From positions 1-64,000 of the forward strand of contig JASBZB010000026.1 of assembly GCA_029983695.1 (NCBI GenBank): 64,000 nt of DNA. The letters run 5' to 3'. A program made the translations under genes and the position numbers. Below are positions 8,848-17,158 of this stretch, in pieces. Source of the stretch: Lutispora sp003527145. Its GTDB lineage: Bacteria > Bacillota > Clostridia > Lutisporales > Lutisporaceae. Position 1 is the stretch's first letter. Every line of letters begins with the position of its first letter. The notes beneath the pieces are model-generated. The model did not search any database. It was given only the letters and a program-made list of their open reading frames with translations, and was not told the DNA's origin.

Positions 8848-8851
8848 TTTC

Positions 8852-11218
8852 ATGAAAAAGCTTAATAGGATGCTCTTGAGGGAAATAATGAAGTCAAAAG
8901 GACAGTTTATTGCTGCTGCAGCGGTAGTGTTTGCAGGTATAGCCATGTTTTCAGCCTCCTATATGTCATATCAGAACCTTAGGAACTCTGTTGAAGGATA
9001 TTATGAGAAATATAGCTTTTTAGACTATTATGCTAAGGTGCAAAGCATTTCTTCGGCAGGGATAAGCCAAATAAAAGAAAAAGAAGGATTAAAGGATGCA
9101 ATTGGAAGGATCTCTATAGATTTGGGAGCTGATATGGGAAATGACAAAAGAGTCACTATAAGGCTCATTTCTCTGCCGGATGAGGCCCAGCCCTCCATAA
9201 ATAAATTGGTTTTTAAGTCGGGAAGCTATTTTAACAAAAACCATCAGAACTCCTGCCTGGTAAACAGAAAATTTGCAGAGTTTTATAGATTGAAAAAGGG
9301 CAGTAAAGTAAAAGCAATAATCAATTTTAAAACCTATGAGTTCAACGTTGATGGAGTTGTAGATAGCCCCGAGTTTATATATGCGATGAAATCCTCCACA
9401 GAGGTATCTCCGTCCCCGGAGAGATTTGGTGTCGTATACATAAAGGAATCTGCGGCGGCAAGCATATTGGGCATGGGTAATATGTATAATGAGGTTCATG
9501 TTGCATTTAAGGAGGGGGTAAAGGCAGATTCGGTCATAGATAAACTGGAAGATGTCCTTAAGCCTTACGGTTTTAATGCCGGAATAAAAAGGAAGGATCA
9601 GCTTAGTTGTGCAATGGTGGACAACGAGTTGTCCGAACTGGAGAAAATTGCATTTATGTTTCCGGTCCTCTTTCTCACAGTGGCAGCCACAATTATTTAT
9701 ATCATGCAAAGAAGAATAATAAGCAATCAAAGGACCCTCATAGGAGTGATGAAAGCAATAGGATATACAAACTCAAGGATACTCCTCCATTATATACTGT
9801 ACTCTCTATTGATTGCATTGGTGGGAGCCATACCCGGTGTTTTTACCGGTATTTTTATAGGCACCAGATTGACCCGTATCTATAATCAGATATTTAGTAT
9901 TCCTGTTATGGAGATAAAAATATATTGGAACCTGTTGATTATTGGGGTGCTCTTAAGTGTAAGCTTCTGTTTGCTGGCAGGCTACGGCTCTGCTAAACGG
10001 GTGCTTAGCATAGAGCCTGCGGAGGCAATGAGGTCGGAAGCTCCTAAAATCGGAAAGCGCATCTTCCTTGAAAAAGTGAGCTTCATATGGAAAAGGCTGC
10101 ATTTCGGATGGAAGATGAGTATAAGAAATATATTCAGAAGTCGGGCAAGGACATCATTCACTATTGCAGGGATGATGGCAACCATTATGTTCTTTATGGT
10201 ATCCCTCTTTTTTATGGACAGCATAAAATATATACTGCATCAAAGTTTTTTTGTATTTCAAAAACAAGATTACAAGATTATGTTTTCCCGGCCTTCCTCT
10301 TACTATGACGCTCTAGAACTGCAGAACTTAGAGGGTGTGCGCAAGGTAGAACCGATTTTGGAGATACCTATTGATATAAATAACGGCTGGAGGAAAGAAG
10401 ACAGCATTGCAGTTGGTATTATGAAAGAAAATAGCTTCTGCCATCTCATAGATGATACAGGAGCACCGGTAAAGGTGCCGGAAAGCGGCTTGCTGGTAGC
10501 GCACTCCATAGCTGAAAAGCTGGACATCAGGCCCGGTGATACTGTAAAAGTGAAGCTGCACTTGAAAAGTATACAGGAGAAGGATATTCAGGTTGCAGGA
10601 GTAGTTAAGCAATATGCAGGGTTTAACTGTTATATGAATATAGAAGAGCTTGGAAGGCTTACAGAAGAAGGCATATTTGCCACAGGTGCACTTATGAGTG
10701 TAAAAGCCGGGGACAAAGAAGCAATTTTAAAGGAGCTTTTTGATATGCCCGGTGTAGAAACGGTGGATTCCAGAGTAGACGGATACAATGATTTTACGGA
10801 ATTCTTGGATCTGATGTATACTTTTATAGGCTTTATGATTTTCTTTGGTACAATTATGGGCTTTTCTATTATTTTTAACACGACAGTAATAAATATTATG
10901 GAAAGAAGAAGGGAGCTGGCTTCCCTCAAAGTGTTGGGGTATACGGAGAGAGAGATAGAAAGCATAATATTCAGAGAAAACATGATGGTAGGTATCATAT
11001 CGCTTATTCCAGGTATGCTGTTTGGAAGAGCCATGTGTAATTTTCTGGCTCAACTGTTCAGTAATGAGCTGTTTGCACTTGAAGTTATAATCAGCCCAAG
11101 AACATATGCAATAACCTGCTTGAGTGTTTTTGTATTCACAGTTCTTGCATTAAATGCCAACAAGAAGAACGTATCCGGTCTGGATATGGTGGAAGTGCTG
11201 AAAAATAGAGAAAGCTGA
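8852..11218 (+). CDS. FtsX-type ABC transporter permease (two FtsX domains)
   Basis: This 788-residue membrane protein has eight likely membrane segments. They are one near residues 13-35, three around 265-375, one near 425-450, and three in the last 140 residues. Two large extracytoplasmic loops (about 36-260 and 450-650) separate them. This is the duplicated FtsX layout seen in Gram-positive efflux permeases. The conserved ERRRELASLKVLGYTEREI segment and its counterpart QRTLIGVMKAIGYTNSRI precede the three-helix bundles. The start at 8852 follows GTGGTGAT and lies four bases after the ATPase stop. Together with the ATPase and the HlyD-type protein it should form an export pump; the substrate is unknown. 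Confidence 0.88.
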   Translation: MKKLNRMLLREIMKSKGQFIAAAAVVFAGIAMFSASYMSYQNLRNSVEGYYEKYSFLDYYAKVQSISSAGISQIKEKEGLKDAIGRISIDLGADMGNDKRVTIRLISLPDEAQPSINKLVFKSGSYFNKNHQNSCLVNRKFAEFYRLKKGSKVKAIINFKTYEFNVDGVVDSPEFIYAMKSSTEVSPSPERFGVVYIKESAAASILGMGNMYNEVHVAFKEGVKADSVIDKLEDVLKPYGFNAGIKRKDQLSCAMVDNELSELEKIAFMFPVLFLTVAATIIYIMQRRIISNQRTLIGVMKAIGYTNSRILLHYILYSLLIALVGAIPGVFTGIFIGTRLTRIYNQIFSIPVMEIKIYWNLLIIGVLLSVSFCLLAGYGSAKRVLSIEPAEAMRSEAPKIGKRIFLEKVSFIWKRLHFGWKMSIRNIFRSRARTSFTIAGMMATIMFFMVSLFFMDSIKYILHQSFFVFQKQDYKIMFSRPSSYYDALELQNLEGVRKVEPILEIPIDINNGWRKEDSIAVGIMKENSFCHLIDDTGAPVKVPESGLLVAHSIAEKLDIRPGDTVKVKLHLKSIQEKDIQVAGVVKQYAGFNCYMNIEELGRLTEEGIFATGALMSVKAGDKEAILKELFDMPGVETVDSRVDGYNDFTEFLDLMYTFIGFMIFFGTIMGFSIIFNTTVINIMERRRELASLKVLGYTEREIESIIFRENMMVGIISLIPGMLFGRAMCNFLAQLFSNELFALEVIISPRTYAITCLSVFVFTVLALNANKKNVSGLDMVEVLKNRES

Positions 11219-11246
11219 ACTAATGGGATTTGTGGGGGGTATATAT

Positions 11247-12539
11247 ATGCCGAATAAGATTATGTATAAAAAGAATATTCTAAGATGGCTGTTCATTTCT
11301 TTTGCAGGAATAATTGCAGTGATTGCCGTTATCGGCATGAACGCAGCAGAGGTCAGGGTTGAAGCTGTACGGAAAGGGAACTTAAAAGAGATTATAGAAT
11401 TGCAGGGTAAAGTGGAAGCGGAAAATCGCATCGAAGTATATGGTAAGCTGCAAGGCTTTATTGATGAAACCAATGTAAAAGAAGGAGATGTGGTTAAGGA
11501 GGGTTCGGTGCTCCTGAAGCTTTCTCCGGAGGATTTAAATTATGCAATAAGAAGAGCGGAAGCCATGTACAATGCTTCCAATGCACAGCTTCAAAGCCTC
11601 AGGAGCAGTATAAAGCCTGAGCATGTGAAGCTGGCTGAGGCGGAGTTAAAGCAAGCACAGGCGGTTATGGAAGCAGCCTTGCAGGATTACAAAAACAAGC
11701 AGGACAGCTGTGAGAAGCTTAAAGTATTGTACGATAACGGAGGTGCTGCAGAAAAGGATATAAAAGACGCCGGAGCAATCCTGGCTGCTTCAGAAGGGGA
11801 GCTCATCAAGGCTGAACAAGCTGTGTATATAGCTCAGTATAGTCTGGATATATTGAACCAAGGAGTGTCCCAAGATGATATCCGTGCTCTGGAATCAAAT
11901 TCCGCCGCAGCCAAAGCTGAACTGGATGAGCTTGTGAACAATAAGGGCAAGGCAAGTATTTACTCTCCAATAAATGGCATCGTATTCGGCAAATATGTAA
12001 AAAAAGGTCAAGCCGTTCAGCCTGGTACCTTGCTGTACGAAATTGGTGACTATGACTCCGCATATATTAAGGTTGACGTTTTGGTTGATGATATAAGCAA
12101 AATAAAAGAAGGACAGGAAGCCGTTATGTCCGGTGATGTTTTGGGTGATAAAGGTATACGGGGAGAGGTATATTTTATAGCGCCTAAAGCAGAAAACAGA
12201 TTGTCGACCCTGGGAGTGGAACAGCAAAGAGTTGAGGTGAGGATAAGCTTTGACAATACTGCTCTTAAGCTTAAACCCGGATATACGCTGGATGTAGATA
12301 TTATAACTAAAGAAAAGGCAGACAGCATATATATACCTGATAAATCAGTTTTTGATTTGGATGGAAAAGACTCAGTGTTCATTGTGCAAAACAATAAGCT
12401 GGAGCTTAGAACCATAGAATGTGGTATTGAGAATGATGATTTCATAGAAGTCCTTTCCGGTCTCGATGAAGGTGAAAAAGTTGTTGTTGACCCTGAAAGC
12501 GGACTGAAGCCGGGGAGAAGAGTAAAGCAGAAATCATAA
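11247..12539 (+). CDS. HlyD/RND-type membrane fusion (adaptor) protein
   Basis: This 430-residue adaptor has an N-terminal membrane anchor (WLFISFAGIIAVIAVIGM). It is followed by a split biotinyl-lipoyl-like domain (GKVEAENRIEVYGKLQGFID...VKEGDVVKEGSVLLKL), a helical hairpin of about 110 residues, and the second lipoyl half (IYSPINGIVFGKYVKKGQAVQPGTLLYEI). A beta-barrel and membrane-proximal domain end in LSGLDEGEKVVVDPESGLKPGRRV. The start at 11247 follows a GGGGGG ribosome site, better than the upstream in-frame ATG at 11223. It completes a MacA/MacB-like three-gene pump under TetR control. Confidence 0.88.
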   Translation: MPNKIMYKKNILRWLFISFAGIIAVIAVIGMNAAEVRVEAVRKGNLKEIIELQGKVEAENRIEVYGKLQGFIDETNVKEGDVVKEGSVLLKLSPEDLNYAIRRAEAMYNASNAQLQSLRSSIKPEHVKLAEAELKQAQAVMEAALQDYKNKQDSCEKLKVLYDNGGAAEKDIKDAGAILAASEGELIKAEQAVYIAQYSLDILNQGVSQDDIRALESNSAAAKAELDELVNNKGKASIYSPINGIVFGKYVKKGQAVQPGTLLYEIGDYDSAYIKVDVLVDDISKIKEGQEAVMSGDVLGDKGIRGEVYFIAPKAENRLSTLGVEQQRVEVRISFDNTALKLKPGYTLDVDIITKEKADSIYIPDKSVFDLDGKDSVFIVQNNKLELRTIECGIENDDFIEVLSGLDEGEKVVVDPESGLKPGRRVKQKS

Positions 12540-12588
12540 TGCTGACATATCAGCTTAGCAAACTGCTGTGCTCAAGGGAATATTGCTA

Positions 12589-12617
12589 TTGACAAAATAG
12601 CCTTATAGGATTATCAT
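12589..12617 (+). promoter_or_regulatory. Promoter of the MarR gene
   Basis: TTGACA at 12589-12594, 17-base spacer, TATCAT at 12612-12617. It lies about 45 bases before the MarR start and just upstream of a TTCG-type box. Confidence 0.7.
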
Positions 12618-12630
12618 TAAATCAATATAT

Positions 12631-12650
12631 TTCGATATACGAAGTATTCG
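12631..12650 (+). promoter_or_regulatory. TTCG box 1, candidate MarR operator
   Basis: TTCG-ATATA-CGAA-G-TATTCG. Both the TTCG-N5-CGAA palindrome and the TATTCG extension recur at 13182-13201 upstream of the ArsA-like gene. It sits between the promoter and the ribosome site, where binding would block transcription. Confidence 0.6.
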
Positions 12651-12662
12651 GAGGATGAATTA

Positions 12663-13145
12663 ATGTTTGATCTAGAGGATATAGTTGATCTATTAATAGA
12701 AAATCTGAAAAAGCTATTCTTTCCTGAAGAATGGATTGAGCTGGATCTGAAATTTTCAAAATTCGAGATTTTTGCCATGCTGCTCCTATATAAAAGCAGT
12801 GAGGTAACAATGACGGAATTAGTGGAGTACATTAATGTTCCAATGAGCACAGCCACGGGAATAGTCGACAGGCTTGTGAAGAAGGGATATATAGCGAGAG
12901 AAAGAAGCGAGGCCGACAGAAGAATAGTGGTGCTCAAACTCACGGAGGAGGGCTCTAACCTGGTAAAGAATCTCAAAGACTTGATCTGCAAATACCTGAA
13001 TATGATACTGCAGGATCTTACAGAGGAAGAGAAACAATCTATGGCCCATATAGCGATGAAGATAATGAACAAGCTGCAGAAGGGATTGAGTTTCAATGAC
13101 TCTGCAGAGCAGAAGAATGATATCAAAAAAATAAGCATTGAATAG
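12663..13145 (+). CDS. MarR-family transcriptional regulator
   Basis: This 160-residue winged-helix protein shows the MarR pattern. It has a recognition region MTELVEYINVPMSTATGIVDRLVKKGYIARERSEADRRIVVLKLTEEG at about residues 45-95, with the DRR wing motif, flanked by dimerisation helices. It starts after a GGAGGATG ribosome site. A short hairpin terminator follows, and the shared TTCG boxes before this gene and before the ArsA-like gene suggest it controls both. The ligand is unknown. Confidence 0.88.
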   Translation: MFDLEDIVDLLIENLKKLFFPEEWIELDLKFSKFEIFAMLLLYKSSEVTMTELVEYINVPMSTATGIVDRLVKKGYIARERSEADRRIVVLKLTEEGSNLVKNLKDLICKYLNMILQDLTEEEKQSMAHIAMKIMNKLQKGLSFNDSAEQKNDIKKISIE

Positions 13146-13147
13146 CT

Positions 13148-13167
13148 GCCCATGGAAATGGGCTTTT
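13148..13167 (+). terminator. Terminator after the MarR gene
   Basis: GCCCAT-GGAA-ATGGGC followed by TTTT. The stem is only six base pairs and the T-run is short, so termination may be partial. Confidence 0.55.
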
Positions 13168-13181
13168 AAAAAACCAAATAG

Positions 13182-13201
13182 TTCGCATCTCGAAATATTC
13201 G
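13182..13201 (+). promoter_or_regulatory. TTCG box 2, upstream of ArsA-like operon
   Basis: TTCG-CATCT-CGAA-A-TATTCG matches box 1 at every fixed position while the five spacer bases differ, as expected of a protein-binding site. It is 114 bases before the ArsA-like start. Confidence 0.6.
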
Positions 13202-13314
13202 TAAAAAGGAATATATAACTATATCATCTGATGGCTGATAGTTTGTGGAAGCAGCTCAAGCTATACAGGTGAATTCTTATTCAATATTGCTGATTAAAAA
13301 AGGAGGCTGAACCT

Positions 13315-14490
13315 ATGAGAATAATATTATATACAGGAAAAGGCGGAGTGGGAAAGACCAGTATAGCCGCAGCAACAGCGGTGAAAAGCGCAGAGCAGGG
13401 GAATAAGACGTTGGTTGTCAGCACTGATCCCGCTCACAGCCTGGGAGATTCCTTTGATGTGAAACTGGGCAGCGAGCCGGTAAAAATCAATGAAAGGCTG
13501 TGGGCACAGGAGATAGACGCCATACATGAGGTAGAAGAAGGCTGGGGCAAGGTACAGAAATATTTCACAGAGCTTTTCACCTCCAAAGCTGTTAAGGATA
13601 TAACAACTGAGGAGTTGACTGTTTTCCCCGGTATGGAGGATTTGCTCAGCCTCCTCAGGGTGCTGAAATATTATAAGGAAGAAAGGTTTGATGTGATCAT
13701 CATCGATTGTGCGCCCACGGGCGAAACGCTGGCACTATTAAGCTTCCCTGAAATGCTCAGGTGGTGGATGGAAAAGCTTTTCCCCATAAAGAAAAAAGCT
13801 ATCAAGATTGCAGGGCCTGTGGCAGAATCCCTGTTGAAGATTCCCATGCCCTCCGGCCAGGTATTGGACGAGATCGACAACATGTATTATCAGCTGGACG
13901 AGATGAAGAAGATTTTTTCCGACAGGGCCGTTACAAGCATCAGAATAGTAGTCAATCCGGAGAAGATGGTTATAAAAGAGGCGCAGCGAAGCTTTACTTA
14001 TCTGAATATATATGATTTTAATGTAGACGCCATAGTGGTAAACAGAGTGATCCCAGAGAACGTTCAAGATGATTACTTTAAGGTATGGAAGGATATACAG
14101 AGGAAGTATAAGGATGAGATAATCCAAAGCTTCGAGCCGATACCTATATACTATGCGCCGCTCTTTGAAACCGAAGTTGTGGGGATAAAGATGCTTCATA
14201 GAATGGCCGGAGAAATATTTAAGGGCGAAGACCCCACTACAATAAAATTCAATGGGAGGGCCCAGAGGGTAGATAAGGACGGAGAGGATTATGTGATGAC
14301 GATTGAGATGCCTTTTATAGATAAAGAGGATCTTTCACTCAATCAAAAGGGAGACCAGTTGATAATAAAAGCAGGAAGCATCAAGAGGAACATAACACTC
14401 CCCAGGACTTTGCTGGATCTCAGCATAAGAAAAGCAAAATTTGAGGAGGAGAAGCTTAAAATATGGTTCGGAGGTGAAAAGAATGAATGA
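13315..14490 (+). CDS. ArsA/Get3-type ATPase with C-terminal HSP20-like domain
   Basis: This 391-residue anion-pump/tail-anchor-type ATPase has a deviant Walker A (GKGGVGKTS), a switch I region (STDPAHSLGDSF) and IIDCAPTGETLALLSFPE as switch II. From about residue 315 (GRAQRVDKDGEDYVMTIEMPF) to the end it carries an alpha-crystallin-like domain often fused to bacterial ArsA homologues. No ArsB, ArsR or ArsC is nearby, so arsenite export is not supported; a protein-targeting or chaperone role is equally possible. It begins after AGGAGG and is followed by an overlapping small ORF. Confidence 0.87.
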   Translation: MRIILYTGKGGVGKTSIAAATAVKSAEQGNKTLVVSTDPAHSLGDSFDVKLGSEPVKINERLWAQEIDAIHEVEEGWGKVQKYFTELFTSKAVKDITTEELTVFPGMEDLLSLLRVLKYYKEERFDVIIIDCAPTGETLALLSFPEMLRWWMEKLFPIKKKAIKIAGPVAESLLKIPMPSGQVLDEIDNMYYQLDEMKKIFSDRAVTSIRIVVNPEKMVIKEAQRSFTYLNIYDFNVDAIVVNRVIPENVQDDYFKVWKDIQRKYKDEIIQSFEPIPIYYAPLFETEVVGIKMLHRMAGEIFKGEDPTTIKFNGRAQRVDKDGEDYVMTIEMPFIDKEDLSLNQKGDQLIIKAGSIKRNITLPRTLLDLSIRKAKFEEEKLKIWFGGEKNE

Positions 14491-14695
14491 AGCATTGATA
14501 AAAGAACTTATAAAATACAAGCTGAATGCGGCAAATGCGATAGTGAATTCAATGCCTCCCAAAGCAGCCGAAGAAATCAGAAGTTTCAGCAGAATTATTA
14601 TGGAAGGAATTGAGGAAGGCTGCAAAGCTATGAATGAAAAGAATACCTTAAACTCAAAAAAATCGAATAAGCTTGATAAAATCGATATAGAATAA
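14483..14695 (+). CDS. Small protein coupled to the ArsA-like ATPase
   Basis: A 70-residue protein whose ATG at 14483 overlaps the end of the ATPase gene by eight bases, with a GGAGGTGA ribosome site inside that gene. Such coupling suggests the two proteins are made in step. The first 50 residues (MNEALIKELIKYKLNAANAIVNSMPPKAAEEIRSF) look helical and amphipathic; the tail is Lys/Asn/Ser-rich. There are no membrane segments. No family was recognised. A partner or client of the ATPase is plausible. Confidence 0.68.
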   Translation: MNEALIKELIKYKLNAANAIVNSMPPKAAEEIRSFSRIIMEGIEEGCKAMNEKNTLNSKKSNKLDKIDIE

Positions 14696-14785
14696 AGCCT
14701 GTATTAGGATATAATTAAGATATCATATTTTTTTATCACTGATAGATTTGAAATTTTTTATGTGAAGTATTAAGGAGGTTTTGCT

Positions 14786-15205
14786 TTGAAAAAGGGCAAG
14801 AAAATGATTCTGCTATGCTTGGCAGTCCTATTTCTCCTATATATTTGCGAGTCCGTATATATCGGAGCAAAGGTTTTTGCAATGGTAAAAGGTAGCTATG
14901 CTACATATGGCGGCGACAACACCTATGCAGATATGGTTTCTGATGAGATATATAGAAAAATGTGTTATCGTAACGGATATTTAATTTCTTCTCAGGGAAA
15001 TACTTCCGTCAAAGAGATAAACAGACTGCTCTTTCCATTGGCGTGCCATTGGATCACTGGAGGCAAGGCAACCTACTGGTATACATATGAGATTTATGAT
15101 GATAGCAACGAACTTGTTGGTGGAAGCTGGAACATTCCCGTTACAATTACGGTGGAATTCAGTGGCAGCAGACTAATAGTTACTGATTACTACGAAGCTC
15201 CATGA
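14786..15205 (+). CDS. Small membrane-anchored or secreted protein
   Basis: A 139-residue protein starting at TTG after a strong AAGGAGG site. An N-terminal basic stretch is followed by a hydrophobic segment (residues about 7-25, LLCLAVLFLLYICESVYI), acting as an anchor or uncleaved signal. The rest (YWYTYEIYDDSNELVGGSWNIPVTITVEF) looks like a small beta-rich extracytoplasmic domain. No family was recognised. Its stop overlaps the start of the AraC-type remnant downstream. Confidence 0.6.
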   Translation: MKKGKKMILLCLAVLFLLYICESVYIGAKVFAMVKGSYATYGGDNTYADMVSDEIYRKMCYRNGYLISSQGNTSVKEINRLLFPLACHWITGGKATYWYTYEIYDDSNELVGGSWNIPVTITVEFSGSRLIVTDYYEAP

Positions 15206-15571
15206 AAGAGAATATATTTTATGGCAATAATGTGAATATGATAAAGAGAGAAGAAGATTGTACCGTTTATAGAATGAAAGATCTGGCAGGAGAAGGTATC
15301 TTGACCTTGTACAAGGTGTTTCCCGGTATTGATTTGATGTACAATGATTTTCATATGCAAAGCTGCTTTTCAAAGCTATTTATGGGACCTCCGTCTATGC
15401 ATACATGCGTTCCTACTGTATGCATGCTGCGGCTTTGATGCTGCGCAAGACCAAGGATAATATTACGACCATTGCGGGCAGGGTAGGCTATAATAATCCA
15501 AGCAAATTTGCCGCTGCTTTCAAAGAATTGATAGGCATGTCCCCTGGCAAATATAGAAAAAATTTTGCTTG
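15202..15571 (+). pseudogene. AraC-family regulator remnant
   Basis: The first part (15202 to about 15360) reads MKENIFYGNNVNMIK...FPGIDLMYNDF, the start of an AraC-type regulator with an N-terminal sensor domain. Further on, a different frame (about 15345-15571) reads LLFKAIYGTSVYAYMRSY and then TIAGRVGYNNPSKFAAAFKELIGMSPGKYR, the second half of the AraC helix-turn-helix domain. The protein is normally about 300 residues, so some 200 residues in the middle are missing and the two ends are out of frame. This is an internal deletion plus frameshift; it is not expected to work. Confidence 0.8.
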
Positions 15572-15678
15572 ACCGGGGGAGGTTCCGGTATGATGTCAGA
15601 TCCGGCTTTCCCCCGAATTTAAGTTCTGCGCTTAATAGCTTCAGAGTCATGCTCAAGGCCAGCGGCCGGAATCTAGTA

Positions 15679-16800
15679 TTACAGACTAACCCTCCTATAT
15701 ACCTCCAACGTTTCCTTCACTGTTTTATCCCAGGAATACATAGCCGCTCTCTCCAGTGCTCTTCTGCTCATATCTGCATATAGCTCCTCGTCCTCAACCA
15801 GGCGCAGCAGATTAGAGCCTATAGCCTCATAATCCTTTGGAGAGACTGTGATGGCCCCATCTCCGGCTACTTCAGGCAGTGAAGTTATGTTTGAGGTTAT
15901 TACGGGAGTGCCGCAGGCCATTGACTCTACTACAGGAAGGCCGAACCCTTCATATAATGAAGGGTAAACAAAAACAGCGGCGGCACTGTAAAACCACGGC
16001 ATATCATTTACGGGTATGAAGCCTGTGAATATGCTGGAGCCGCTGATCTTCAGATCGTCGCAAAGCTTGCCCAAATCCTCATAGGAGCGCCCGGCGTTGC
16101 CCAAAATCACAACCTTATAGTTCTTTTTCAGCTTTTCTTTAATATGAGCATAGGCTAAAAGCAAGGATTGTATGTTTTTTCTGGGGTTAAATCCGCCCAC
16201 ATACAGAAAAAAGTCGTCCTCAATGCCATATTTCTGCTTTATGTAAGCCTTTGCCGCATTTTTATTTATTGGAGTATAAATGTCCTCAGCCGCCAGTCTG
16301 CTTACAAATACCTTGTCACCGGGGATGCCCAGCTCTCTGCAGATATCGGCCTTTGAAAACTCAGATACTGTAAGTATTGCATCACTATTCTCCAATATTT
16401 CGGGAATGCTATCCAAAAACTTTTTGCAATAATAGGGCCCGACTGTCTCCGGCATAGTTATCGGTATTACATCATGAAGGGTAACAACAAAGGGACATAT
16501 CTTCTTTTTGGGCATGCCTATGCCGTTCTGAGGTATATGATATAAGTCCACCTTTCTATCCAGGAGCACCTCCATTATCTGAAGCTCTTCCCAAAACTTA
16601 TCCTTCCTAAGGTTATCCACAGGCGTTTTATGAAAATTATCTCCCCAAATAAAGCTGTATTCAGATTCCTGGGGTATTAAAACATAATAATGATTATCTC
16701 TGTCCAGTTGGCTTTGCTTGTTGATGAGCTGATATACATAGGTGCCGATGCCCGTTCCGCGATACCAAAATGCAGCTCTGCCGTCTATACCTATTATCAT
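15679..16800 (-). CDS. GT4-family glycosyltransferase, second copy
   Basis: A 373-residue paralogue of the enzyme at 2274-3398. It shares the opening IGIDGRAAFWYRGTGIGTYVYQL, the hinge VGGFNPRKNIQSLL and the donor-site motif FVYPSLYEGFGLPVVESMACGTPVI. The ribosome site AGGAGGTGG lies about 10 bases before the ATG. Like its paralogue it sits next to a CotS gene and points away from it. A role in decorating the spore surface is likely from context, not shown by sequence. Acceptor and sugar are unknown. Confidence 0.88.
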   Translation of the reverse strand: MIIGIDGRAAFWYRGTGIGTYVYQLINKQSQLDRDNHYYVLIPQESEYSFIWGDNFHKTPVDNLRKDKFWEELQIMEVLLDRKVDLYHIPQNGIGMPKKKICPFVVTLHDVIPITMPETVGPYYCKKFLDSIPEILENSDAILTVSEFSKADICRELGIPGDKVFVSRLAAEDIYTPINKNAAKAYIKQKYGIEDDFFLYVGGFNPRKNIQSLLLAYAHIKEKLKKNYKVVILGNAGRSYEDLGKLCDDLKISGSSIFTGFIPVNDMPWFYSAAAVFVYPSLYEGFGLPVVESMACGTPVITSNITSLPEVAGDGAITVSPKDYEAIGSNLLRLVEDEELYADMSRRALERAAMYSWDKTVKETLEVYRRVSL

Positions 16801-17158
16801 TTAGGTTTGGCCACCTCCTAAATCTTCTGGTGAATGAATAACTACTTTATCATATGAATATTTTAGATTTTATTGCTATGATTTAAAAAATTTGGGTGAA
16901 ATTATCCACAGCTTGTTAACAAAGACAATCTATGGAACCTCAATACATAAGAATTTCCTGCCAGGGCTTTTGGCTTATTCACAATATGTGGATAGGCTGT
17001 GCATAACTTGTTAGAAATTATAGATAATTTGTTAATAATGGAGGTCATATGCTCATATTATTAAAGGATGATTCTAATGCAAAACTTTATTTAAAAGACC
17101 CAAAAGGAATACACTCACCCTGAGCTCTGAATTCTGAGCTCTATCTAAGGAGGTTTAT
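16801..17158. other. 358-base gap: DnaA-box cluster and intergenic repeat
   Basis: This AT-rich gap between divergent genes holds four DnaA-box-like words (see next entry), several TTGTTA words, the GACCCAAAAGGAATAC repeat at 17097-17112 and a GAGCTC-rich repeat at 17122-17141. No coding potential was seen. Confidence 0.7.
16902..17006. promoter_or_regulatory. Cluster of four DnaA-box-like sites
   Basis: TTATCCACA at 16902-16910 (perfect, plus strand), TTATTCACA at 16975-16983 (plus), CTATCCACA at 16987-16995 (minus, one mismatch) and TTATGCACA at 16998-17006 (minus). Three of the four fit TTATNCACA exactly. No dnaA or dnaN gene is near, so this is more likely an accessory DnaA-binding cluster than an origin. 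Confidence 0.6.

Noticed and set aside
9089..9730. 213-codon open frame on the minus strand inside the FtsX permease
   Set aside because: The plus-strand permease is clearly coding; the antisense product is Cys/Tyr-rich with no recognisable domain.
13315..14490. Arsenic resistance operon
   Set aside because: The ATPase is ArsA-like, but arsB, arsC, arsD and arsR are absent and the regulator is MarR type.
16801..17158. Chromosomal replication origin
   Set aside because: DnaA-box-like sites are present but there is no dnaA/dnaN gene, no clear DNA-unwinding trio repeats, and only four boxes.
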